From assembly GCA_030594795.1 (NCBI GenBank), contig JAUVEK010000037.1, forward strand, positions 1 through 10,945: 10,945 bases of DNA. Direction: 5' to 3'. Of the stretch, positions 1-6,472 are shown piece by piece (the first letter of the stretch is position 1; the number at the start of each line of letters is the position of its first letter). The notes beneath the pieces are model-generated. The model made no database searches. It saw only the letters and a program-made list of their open reading frames with translations, and was not told the DNA's origin. Position numbers and translations under genes: made by a program. The stretch comes from Candidatus Nanohalarchaeota archaeon. GTDB lineage: Archaea > EX4484-52 > B79-G9.

Positions 1-1766
1 GAATATGTCATATACAAACTGTTTTTTGCCCTGCTCATAGCAACGTAGAACAATCTCCTTTCTTCTTCTTCCTTATCATATTCTTCCACTTTCACCATAT
101 CCACCACAGGATGCTCGCTTCCCCTGCACGGGAAATTGGCATATGTGCAGCCGGTTACAAAGACCATTTCTGCTTCCATTCCCTTGATAGCATGTATTGT
201 CGCAAGTGTAACCTCATCAGGTCCTGCAGCTGCGCTTCTCCTTATCTCATCGCTTCTTACAACATGCTTTATTCTGCGCTCTTTCATCAGCTGCGACAGG
301 TCGTTTAGCTGCCTGTTGGTTCTTGCAAGCACAAATATTTCATTCCCGCTCACTTCTGATGCGATTATTTTCTGGAGGATGAATTCAAATTCAGCTGCTT
401 CTCTGTCAAATTTCAGGAGTTTTATGTCTTTTTCCCCGGAAACTGCTGATTCCAGGTCTGCAAGCTTCATGTTCTTTATTGAATTGTTAATGAGGTCCAC
501 TATGTGTTCTGTTGACCTGTAATTCTTTGTAAGCGTAATTATGTCGCAGTCAGGGTACTTTTCCTCGAAGTTCAGTACATACCTTATGTCAGAGCCCCTC
601 CAGCCGTATATTGACTGCCTCGGGTCACCAACGCAGAAGAGATTCCCCGCGTTCAGGATGTCAACAAGCTTTATCTGCGTTGAGTTGATGTCCTGGTACT
701 CATCTATGAGCACATGGTCAAATCCCGGCACCAATTCCTTATGGCTCTCAAAAAGGTTTATGGTGTCAACCAGCTGGTCTGCAAAATCGCGCAGGCCGTG
801 CTTTCTCATGTATGCCTCAATATAATTGCAGACAGCAAAGACCATGCCTGCGCTCTCTTTCTGGCCTGCATCAAGGATATCAAATGACGATTCATCCATC
901 TGCATGTTCCTGCATTTGAAATAATCTCTCAGAAAAAAGCAGTCATTCAGGAATATGTTTCCAAGCTGATCTTCTTCCTTTCCTCTTTTTTGCGCATCAC
1001 TGAAATATACGTTTATTGCCTGCGCCATGGTCATGTTTATTTTCGAGAGTGCTCTTGTAATCATCATGATTCTGTCGCGGTAGGTGATGACCGTGGCCGG
1101 CTTGTCATAGACAAGGTCATTGTGCTGCCTCAGAATCTTTTCAGAAAATGAGTTGAATGTCTCAACCATTACAGAATCAAGATTGCCTGCCTTTTTCAGC
1201 CTTTTCATCATTTCCTGCCTTGCTTTTCTTGTAAACGTTATTGCAAGAATCCGGCGAGGATCGCAGCGGCGATACCTGACAAGGAATTCTATTCTTTTTG
1301 TAAGCACAGTTGTTTTTCCTGAGCCGGCTCCTGCAAGGCATAATATATGCCTTTTATCGCTGATAATTGATTTTTTTTGCTCATCATTGAACCGGGTAAG
1401 AAAATCATTAAATTTGCCAAACAGCTTCCTGTCCTCATCAGTTATCTCTGTTTTTGTTTCCCTGAAATTAAACGAGAGCTTTCTTTTATACAGGGAAGGA
1501 TTTACTATCTCTTTTTTCCCTTTCCCTGTCAACAGGAGGACTTTCCAGAATTTGTTGCCCTCCACAGGAGTCACCTGGATCATGTCATTTAGAAGAAGGC
1601 TGCCTATCATCTCATCCAGCTCATCATTATCATAAGCCATGCTGCCGAAATTTTTCTTTAGATGCAGCCTGTTTCGTGCAATGGATTTACTGGTTTTGCC
1701 CTGCAGAAAGTCGATAAGGAGCCTGCGCCCTACGCCAAATGGAATCTCATCAAGCGCTTTCAGCAC
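1..1766 (-). CDS. UvrD/Rep-type SF1A DNA helicase with N-terminal RQC-like winged helix (C-terminus cut by window edge)
   Basis: This is an ATP-dependent DNA helicase for repair or recombination. The frame is open from about 1823 to position 1, giving 588 visible residues from the GTG at 1766. Superfamily 1A motifs run in order: Walker A AGAGSGKTT with Lys151, motif Ia ILAITFTRKA, Walker B DEYQD at 355-359, motif III VGDPRQSIYGWRGSD, motif IV KNYRST near 415, motif V TIHAIKG near 523, and motif VI YVAMSRAK with Arg579. Residues about 9-85 (from PFGVGRRLLIDFLQGK to the VLLLTGKGKKEI stretch) resemble the RQC winged helix of RecQ helicases. Only about 108 residues separate motifs IV and V, too few for a normal 2B subdomain, while about 180 residues fill the 1B region. 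The start is uncertain. GTG 1766 is the only canonical start before the RQC-like fold, but a helix-like stretch and a ribosome binding site suggest translation begins near 1790. It is divergent from the AOR-HPS gene. Confidence 0.9.
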   Translation of the reverse strand, partial: MLKALDEIPFGVGRRLLIDFLQGKTSKSIARNRLHLKKNFGSMAYDNDELDEMIGSLLLNDMIQVTPVEGNKFWKVLLLTGKGKKEIVNPSLYKRKLSFNFRETKTEITDEDRKLFGKFNDFLTRFNDEQKKSIISDKRHILCLAGAGSGKTTVLTKRIEFLVRYRRCDPRRILAITFTRKARQEMMKRLKKAGNLDSVMVETFNSFSEKILRQHNDLVYDKPATVITYRDRIMMITRALSKINMTMAQAINVYFSDAQKRGKEEDQLGNIFLNDCFFLRDYFKCRNMQMDESSFDILDAGQKESAGMVFAVCNYIEAYMRKHGLRDFADQLVDTINLFESHKELVPGFDHVLIDEYQDINSTQIKLVDILNAGNLFCVGDPRQSIYGWRGSDIRYVLNFEEKYPDCDIITLTKNYRSTEHIVDLINNSIKNMKLADLESAVSGEKDIKLLKFDREAAEFEFILQKIIASEVSGNEIFVLARTNRQLNDLSQLMKERRIKHVVRSDEIRRSAAAGPDEVTLATIHAIKGMEAEMVFVTGCTYANFPCRGSEHPVVDMVKVEEYDKEEEERRLFYVAMSRAKNSLYMTY

Positions 1767-1793
1767 AAACAGGTAGTCCAGTTCTTTTATGGT

Positions 1794-1799
1794 ATCACC
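1794..1799 (-). promoter_or_regulatory. Ribosome binding site GGTGAT before a non-ATG start
   Basis: Read on the minus strand this is GGTGAT, which matches the anti-Shine-Dalgarno end of archaeal 16S rRNA. It lies 3 nt before an ATA codon at 1790 that is in frame with the helicase, and too far from the GTG at 1766 to serve it well. It therefore argues for an upstream, possibly AUA, start that would add eight residues (I/M-KELDYLF). Confidence 0.4.
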
Positions 1800-1822
1800 G
1801 ATACAATAGAGAAGAAGAAAGG

Positions 1823-1830
1823 ATTAAGTA
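1823..1830 (-). promoter_or_regulatory. Possible TATA box of the helicase gene
   Basis: The minus-strand sequence TACTTAAT lies about 33-40 bp before the putative start at 1790. This fits an archaeal TATA box with a short leader. The call rests on composition and spacing only. Confidence 0.25.
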
Positions 1831-1868
1831 TGTTTCGATGATTTGCAAAAAGCTGGAACACGCCAAAA

Positions 1869-1878
1869 CCTATTTAAT
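1869..1878 (+). promoter_or_regulatory. Possible TATA box of the AOR-HPS gene
   Basis: The sequence CCTATTTAAT lies 34-43 bp before the ATG at 1912. Transcription would start near 1900 with a leader of about 10 nt. No Shine-Dalgarno sequence precedes the ATG, which suits a leaderless or short-leader transcript. The 145-bp gap between the divergent helicase and AOR-HPS genes holds both promoters. Confidence 0.4.
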
Positions 1879-1911
1879 GATTTGGTTGTTTCTATAATTA
1901 AGTTGATTTTC

Positions 1912-4887
1912 ATGGTGTTCAGGGGCAAAATTCTTAAGGTGGATCTTACAAAAAAAAGTGTTAGTGAAGAGTATATCAACCCCCGGGACATTGTAAAATA
2001 CATCGGTGGCCGGGGGCTTTCTGTCAGGATACTATCCGATGAACTGGACGCAAAAACAGACCCACTGAGCGCCAAAAACATAGTCATATTCATGACAGGC
2101 CCGCTTACAGGTATTGCGCCGGCATCCGGGCGCTGCTCTGTGGCATCCAAGTCACCGTTGACAGGCACGATATTTGATTCTAATGTCGGCGGAACTTTCG
2201 GATACGAACTAAGGAAAACAGGCTATGACGGGGTTATTGTTACGGGGAAGTCTGAGGGGCCTGTTTATCTTGAAATTACTGACAATCATGCTGAGCTGAA
2301 AGATGCCGGGCATTTGTGGGGGAAGACTACAGGGGACGTCACAAAAACTCTTGAGAGTGAGAAGTTCAAGGTTGCATGCATCGGGCCTGCAGGAGAGAAT
2401 CTCGTGCTGTACTCATCAATCATAATTGACGGGAGCCGCGCCGCCGGCAGGGGCGGGCTCGGCGCAGTACTCGGCTCGAAAAACTTTAAGGCAATTGCAC
2501 TTCGCGGCACGCAGAAGATAGAGCCTGCAAATGAATATGCATTCAGTGAGCAAAGGAAGCGGTTTACTGAAATCCTGAGGGGCCACCCGCTTACAGGAGA
2601 CTCGCTCGGGCGTTTCGGGACCCTTGTTCTTATGAACCCGATGAACAAGCACGGCATTCTGCCGGTAAATAATTTCCAGGAAGGGTTCTCAGATAATATA
2701 GAAAACCTGACAGGAGAGACAATGCAGAAGTATCTTGTAAAAAGAACCGGGTGCTCACTGTGCCCGATAATGTGCGGGAGAGTTGCCAATGTCGAGGGGA
2801 TAAAGACGCACGGGCCTGAGTATGAAAGCACATGGGCGCTTTCAGTGCAGTGCGGACATTCTGACCCGAAGACTGTTGCGATTGCAAACAATCTCTGCAA
2901 TGAACTTGGCATGGATACAATATCTGCCGGCAGCACAATCGGGTTTGCTATGGAATGCTCTAAAAGAGGGCTTATTAAAGAGAATATCAGTTTCGGTGAT
3001 ACAAAAATCATCCCCGAGCTTCTGGAAAAAATTGCGTATAAAAAAGATATTGGCGCTATGCTTGCCCTGGGTACGAAAAGGATGGGTGAAAAGCTTGGTG
3101 CAGGTGATTTTGCAATAAATGTGAAAGGCCTTGAGCTTCCTGCATATGACCCGAGGGGCGTAAAAGGGCAGGCGCTTTCATACATGACCTCAAACCGCGG
3201 CGGGTGCCACGTGAGAGCATACATGATACCCCAGGAGGTATTGTCAACACCGAGGTACCTTGACAACCTTGAGTTAAAAGACAAGGCAAGAAAGGTGCGC
3301 GATGTTGAAAACATATTTGCTGTAATGGATTCACTTATAATGTGCAAGTTTACGACTTTTGCTGTATTTGAGAGTTTCTTCTATGAGGTCGGGATATATG
3401 CAAAGATGCTTACAACAGCAACCGGCATGTATTTTGACGAAGAGGAACTCAAAAAAGCAGGTGAGCGGATATGGAATATTGAAAGGCTTTTCAATATCAG
3501 GGCAGGATTTACAAAAAATGATGACAAGCTCCCAAAAAGGTTTGATGAGCCGATGCCGTCAGGACCTGCTGAGGGTGAGAGAAACAATGCCTGGAAGATG
3601 CTTGATGAGTACTACTCTCTTCGCGGGTGGGATGAAAGAGGAGTTCCTGAAGAGAAGAAACTAATGGATATTGGAGTTGAGTTTAGAGAATCATGGCCTA
3701 AAAAAATAATTTCACTGAACCATGAATCACTGAAAGAAGCAATAACTGCCGCAAGTGAAAATGTCGCGGGCGGAAACTGGATTGAAATTGGTTCGCCTCT
3801 TGTAAAGAGCTTCGGGGTCCGCGCAATTAAAGAGCTGAGGACCTTATACCCCTACAAGACAATCATTGCTGACTATAAGACAATGGATACAGGATACATG
3901 GAAGTTGAGATTGCTGCACAGGCAGGAGCAGATATTGTTACAGTTTCCGGGCATGCCGGCAACCATACAGTAGGAGATGCTGTGGGTGCTGCAAGAAAAT
4001 ATGGTGCAAGGATCATGGTTGACCTCCTGGATGATGACAAAGAGCGCGCAAAGGAAGTGGAGAAGCTTGGTGCTGATTATGTGCGCGTATTCAATAAGGA
4101 TATGGTCGGTCCGGTTTCAAAGCAGGTGAAGATCCCTGTCGTGTCTTTCACTGCGCATGAGAATGCGAAAATACATGTACAGACATATTCTGATTCTGAA
4201 AAAAAGGCCGCTCTTCGAAAGAGTGCGCCTGAAAACGAGGGCGTGTGGCCAAAGCTCCAGGTTGCGCTTGATTTAAGAAGCCTTCCGGAAGCCCTGAAGC
4301 TTGCCCGCGGGGCAAAGGAAGGCGGCGCTGACTGGCTGGAAGTAGGAACCCCGCTTGTGAAGAGCGCAGGCATGGATGCTGTGAGACAAATAAGAGCAGA
4401 GCATCCGAACAGCACAATTGTAGCTGACCTGAAGACGCTTTCCAATGGGGGTAAGGAAGTTGAGATTGCTGCAAGGGCAGGTGCGGATATTATAGGCATC
4501 TGCGGGGCATCAGATGATGCAGTTATCCGCGATGCAATCAGGATGGCAGGGAAATACAATGTCAAAATAATGGCGGATCTGATATCGATAAAAGAGTCTG
4601 TAAAGCGCTCAAAAGAGCTTGAGGACATGGGTGCCGATTACATTGAATTTCATATTTCTGTTGATGAGCAGATGAGAAGCGGCAATGCAAAGATACCGTT
4701 TCCTCTTGTTGAGAAGGTTTCGAGAGCCATTTCTATACCGATGGGAGTTGCAGGCGGCATGAGAGCTGATACTGCGCCGCTTGCTATCAAATCCGGTGCT
4801 AAGCTTGCGGTTGTAGGCGGGTCGATTACGCGCGCAGCAGACCCGAAAAGGGCGACGATGGTTATTCTCAAGGCTATCGGGAGATGA
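1912..4887 (+). CDS. Fusion protein: aldehyde:ferredoxin oxidoreductase + two tandem 3-hexulose-6-phosphate synthase domains
   Basis: Residues 1 to about 597 form a complete tungsten/molybdenum-pterin AOR domain, similar in size to single-domain archaeal AORs (about 600 residues). It starts VFRGKILKVDLTKK and has GGRGLS, TGPLTG and GGTFGYELR. The [4Fe-4S] ligands are the C-x2-C-x3-C at Cys281, Cys284 and Cys288, plus Cys478 in DSLIMCKF. The pterin-contact motif MDTISAG contains Asp335. The domain would oxidise an aldehyde to an acid and reduce ferredoxin; the aldehyde cannot be read from sequence. HPS-A spans about 599-765. It keeps the ADYKTMD motif (Asp654, Lys656, Asp659) but has Asn603 where strand 1 should carry Asp, and it lacks the C-terminal phosphate-binding strands. 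HPS-B spans about 782-991 and is full length. It has Asp787, Glu810, Asp839, Lys841, VAGG at 946-949 and VVGG at 967-970, but Ser844 replaces the last Asp of DxKxxD. HPS interconverts hexulose 6-phosphate with ribulose 5-phosphate plus formaldehyde. ATG 1912 fits the AOR N-terminus; the frame also opens at a TTG at 1843, but those residues look non-coding. No ferredoxin-like partner gene is visible. Confidence 0.95.
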   Translation: MVFRGKILKVDLTKKSVSEEYINPRDIVKYIGGRGLSVRILSDELDAKTDPLSAKNIVIFMTGPLTGIAPASGRCSVASKSPLTGTIFDSNVGGTFGYELRKTGYDGVIVTGKSEGPVYLEITDNHAELKDAGHLWGKTTGDVTKTLESEKFKVACIGPAGENLVLYSSIIIDGSRAAGRGGLGAVLGSKNFKAIALRGTQKIEPANEYAFSEQRKRFTEILRGHPLTGDSLGRFGTLVLMNPMNKHGILPVNNFQEGFSDNIENLTGETMQKYLVKRTGCSLCPIMCGRVANVEGIKTHGPEYESTWALSVQCGHSDPKTVAIANNLCNELGMDTISAGSTIGFAMECSKRGLIKENISFGDTKIIPELLEKIAYKKDIGAMLALGTKRMGEKLGAGDFAINVKGLELPAYDPRGVKGQALSYMTSNRGGCHVRAYMIPQEVLSTPRYLDNLELKDKARKVRDVENIFAVMDSLIMCKFTTFAVFESFFYEVGIYAKMLTTATGMYFDEEELKKAGERIWNIERLFNIRAGFTKNDDKLPKRFDEPMPSGPAEGERNNAWKMLDEYYSLRGWDERGVPEEKKLMDIGVEFRESWPKKIISLNHESLKEAITAASENVAGGNWIEIGSPLVKSFGVRAIKELRTLYPYKTIIADYKTMDTGYMEVEIAAQAGADIVTVSGHAGNHTVGDAVGAARKYGARIMVDLLDDDKERAKEVEKLGADYVRVFNKDMVGPVSKQVKIPVVSFTAHENAKIHVQTYSDSEKKAALRKSAPENEGVWPKLQVALDLRSLPEALKLARGAKEGGADWLEVGTPLVKSAGMDAVRQIRAEHPNSTIVADLKTLSNGGKEVEIAARAGADIIGICGASDDAVIRDAIRMAGKYNVKIMADLISIKESVKRSKELEDMGADYIEFHISVDEQMRSGNAKIPFPLVEKVSRAISIPMGVAGGMRADTAPLAIKSGAKLAVVGGSITRAADPKRATMVILKAIGR
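4824..4881 (+). repeat. Direct repeat, copy A (3' end of the AOR-HPS gene)
   Basis: These 58 bases match 6353-6410 at 55 positions. The three differences are silent in the reading frame. The two copies are 1529 bp apart, start to start, and bracket the ATPase gene. Copy A is the functional C-terminus of the fusion protein. Confidence 0.9.
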
Positions 4888-4889
4888 TT

Positions 4890-6206
4890 TCAGCTCAAAA
4901 GCCACTTCCACAATGGCAAAAAGCGGACTTTTTTGTCTTTAAATTTTTCTTCTGCTTCGTAATCCCATGTAATAACAACCAAATCATCGCATTTTAGCTC
5001 TTCGCCTCCTTTAACAAGAGCCTTCAATTCTCTTTCCTTTGTTTTAAATTCTCCCGGGTTATAGCATACCTGAAGCAACTGCCCTATTCTCTTGCCTTCT
5101 TTTACTACAAAATCAACTTCTCTTTGCTGATAATCATGCCAATAATAAATCTCCAAAGCAGGATTAGATGCCTGTCTTCTTTTTAACTCAACAGCAACCA
5201 TATTTTCTATCAGCTTACCCCTGTTTTCCATAAATCTAAATCCTATGGATGTAAAAAATCCATTATCAATGCAATACACTTTTCTTGGAGATCTTTCCTG
5301 TTCCTTTAGGGAAAACGAAAAGCGGTCCACAAAGAATACTAGTTTTGCTGTTACCAGATGTTCTGAAAATCTCGAAATTGTCTCTGTCGGTATTTTCAAA
5401 AACTCTTCCAGTTTCCTGTAAGTGATGAGTGAACTCATGTTAGATACATAATACTTTGCCAGTTTCTTTATTTTTTCAATGCTCCTGATATTATACCTGT
5501 GTATGATGTCCCTGTTTAGAATTGTGTTATAATATTCAAGAACAATTTTGGACTTTATTTCTTTATCCTCAATCAAAACAATCTCAGGGAACCCTCCATG
5601 TTCAATGTATTCCCACACGTATTTCTTTATCTTTGCAGCATTCAGATACACATCTTTAGTGCTTCTGATTTTAAGTTTTTTAAATACCAGAAACTCACCA
5701 AAAGACAATGGGAAAATCTCAAATGTCAACTGTCTGCCGGTCAGGATAGTGGATAATTCCGCACTCATCAGTTTCGATGATGAACCAGTAATTACAATAC
5801 CTGCTTCTTTTTTTTCATTTAGACTTCTTACAAACTTTTCCCACCTGTCAACTTCCTGTATTTCATCAAGGAACAGATCAGGTTTTTTCCCGGTATTTAT
5901 TATTTCCATGTAACTCTCGTAAATCCTTAAAAGCGTTTTCAGGTCTGTTTCTTCAAACATGGGTTCTTCAAAGTTTACAATCAAAGTATTTTCCTTTGCT
6001 GCCTCCTTTTCAATAATATTTCGTACCAACTGTCTTAGAATATATGATTTCCCGCATCTTCTAACCCCTGTTATTGTGATTATTTTGTTGTATTTCAGGG
6101 CATTATATATCTTCCCTGTAATCTGCCTTTCCACACCAGTATCCCTGTCTTTTTTCCAGAAATTCCACTTTTCAAGAATCTCTATAATATCTCCTTTTTC
6201 CATCAT
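4890..6206 (-). CDS. Archaeal/bacterial AAA ATPase of the AAA_14-DUF4143 type
   Basis: This 438-residue protein has an N-terminal P-loop ATPase domain: Walker A GVRRCGKS with Lys53, Walker B LFLDEIQEV with Asp114-Glu115, and a sensor-like ITGSSSKLMS at 139-147. A helical middle region follows. Residues about 334-438 show a restriction-endonuclease-like pattern typical of DUF4143: a Glu-containing helix (ENMVAVELKRR), then Glu363-x-Asp365 in REVDFVV, then Gln379 in LLQVCY. Members are widespread, often multicopy in archaea and anaerobic bacteria, and of unsettled function. Roles in DNA metabolism or as toxin-like or mobile genes have been suspected. The gene ends 2 bp from the convergent AOR-HPS stop and is bracketed by two copies of that gene's 3' end. 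A second ATG lies at 6203. A TATA-like box about 30 bp upstream favours 6206 with an almost leaderless message. No partner gene is visible. Confidence 0.9.
   Translation of the reverse strand: MMEKGDIIEILEKWNFWKKDRDTGVERQITGKIYNALKYNKIITITGVRRCGKSYILRQLVRNIIEKEAAKENTLIVNFEEPMFEETDLKTLLRIYESYMEIINTGKKPDLFLDEIQEVDRWEKFVRSLNEKKEAGIVITGSSSKLMSAELSTILTGRQLTFEIFPLSFGEFLVFKKLKIRSTKDVYLNAAKIKKYVWEYIEHGGFPEIVLIEDKEIKSKIVLEYYNTILNRDIIHRYNIRSIEKIKKLAKYYVSNMSSLITYRKLEEFLKIPTETISRFSEHLVTAKLVFFVDRFSFSLKEQERSPRKVYCIDNGFFTSIGFRFMENRGKLIENMVAVELKRRQASNPALEIYYWHDYQQREVDFVVKEGKRIGQLLQVCYNPGEFKTKERELKALVKGGEELKCDDLVVITWDYEAEEKFKDKKVRFLPLWKWLLS
4929..4948 (+). terminator. Possible U-tract terminator for the AOR-HPS transcript
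   Basis: On the plus strand, 42-61 bases after the stop codon, there is a run of six T, then three T and five T, separated by short spacers. Archaeal RNA polymerase commonly terminates at such T-rich tracts without a hairpin. It lies inside the 3' end of the convergent ATPase gene, so the two transcripts would overlap. Confidence 0.3.
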
Positions 6207-6234
6207 AATAATACCCCTGTCCTATAATGCCTGT

Positions 6235-6244
6235 GTTATATATG
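6235..6244 (-). promoter_or_regulatory. TATA box of the ATPase gene
   Basis: The minus-strand sequence CATATATAAC is centred about 33 bp before the ATG at 6206, so transcription would start about 8 nt before it. A second TATA-like box, AATATATAAAG, lies further upstream at 6255-6265 inside a palindrome. It could be an alternative promoter. Confidence 0.4.
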
Positions 6245-6275
6245 TGTGACAAAACTTTATATATTTGTCATATAT
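6242..6275. repeat. Imperfect palindrome around a TATA box, operator candidate
   Basis: The arms ATGTGTGACAAA (6242-6253) and TTTGTCATATAT (6264-6275) are reverse complements at 10 of 12 positions, with a perfect inner TGACAAA/TTTGTCA core. The 10-bp spacer ACTTTATATA contains TATA-like sequence. This is the form expected of a dimeric repressor site that blocks TBP. It sits upstream of the ATPase start and could also affect rightward transcription. Confidence 0.45.
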
Positions 6276-6282
6276 ACATAGA

Positions 6283-6295
6283 CACTTTTAAAGTG
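6283..6295. repeat. Short palindrome CACTTTTAAAGTG
   Basis: Perfect 6-bp arms flank a single central T. The 11 bases ACTTTTAAAGT within it recur exactly at 6445-6455, where they serve as the probable TATA box of the next operon. This copy may be a second rightward promoter or a duplicated control site. Confidence 0.35.
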
Positions 6296-6352
6296 CAGAC
6301 GATCATAATATGTCACCAACTGCCGGCCAATAGAAGGTTGCCGGAGGGAGTT

Positions 6353-6416
6353 GATTACGCGCGCAGCAGACCCGAAACGGGCGACGATGGTTATTCTTAA
6401 GGCTATTGGGCGGTAG
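6353..6416 (+). pseudogene. Remnant 3' end of a second AOR-HPS/HPS gene (repeat copy B)
   Basis: Read in frame from the TTG at 6351, this stretch encodes the same last 20 residues as the fusion protein (ITRAADPKRATMVILKAIGR) followed by a TAG stop. Five codons differ from copy A, including the stop (AGG/CGG, CTC/CTT, ATC/ATT, AGA/CGG, TGA/TAG), and every difference is silent. Just upstream, GTTGCCGGAGGGAGT could be a diverged VAGGS, out of frame by two bases, and the match then fades. No start or upstream domain remains. It cannot encode a working enzyme. It is a scar of a duplicated or imported HPS gene, or of an integration event. Confidence 0.8.
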
Positions 6417-6444
6417 GCTCGAACTACTTCCTGATAATGAAAAT

Positions 6445-6453
6445 ACTTTTAAA
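6445..6453 (+). promoter_or_regulatory. TATA box of the glycan operon, probably leaderless
   Basis: ACTTTTAAA, preceded by the A-rich GAAAAT, is centred about 24 bp before the ATG at 6473. That is close to the usual archaeal distance from TATA box to transcription start, so the message would begin at or next to the start codon. No ribosome binding site precedes this ATG, unlike the downstream genes of the operon. Confidence 0.5.
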
Positions 6454-6472
6454 GTTGTGCTTCTGATAGTTA

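Noticed and set aside
111..1635. Several plus-strand open frames across the helicase region
   Set aside because: The minus strand here encodes all SF1A helicase motifs without interruption. The plus-strand frames are fragmentary and domain-free.
1843..1911. N-terminal extension of the AOR-HPS protein from a TTG codon
   Set aside because: The extra 23 residues do not look like an AOR N-terminus and overlap the probable TATA box. The family normally starts directly with the segment after ATG 1912.
2286..3347. A 353-residue open frame on the minus strand inside the AOR domain
   Set aside because: It lies wholly within a gene with clear AOR motifs, has a low-complexity Ser/Pro/Phe-rich composition typical of antisense shadows, and shows no recognisable domain.
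4888..6352. A complete transposon or integrative element between the two tail copies
   Set aside because: No transposase or integrase gene and no terminal inverted repeats were seen. Only the ATPase and its control region lie there, so an integration event remains inference and no mobile element is annotated.
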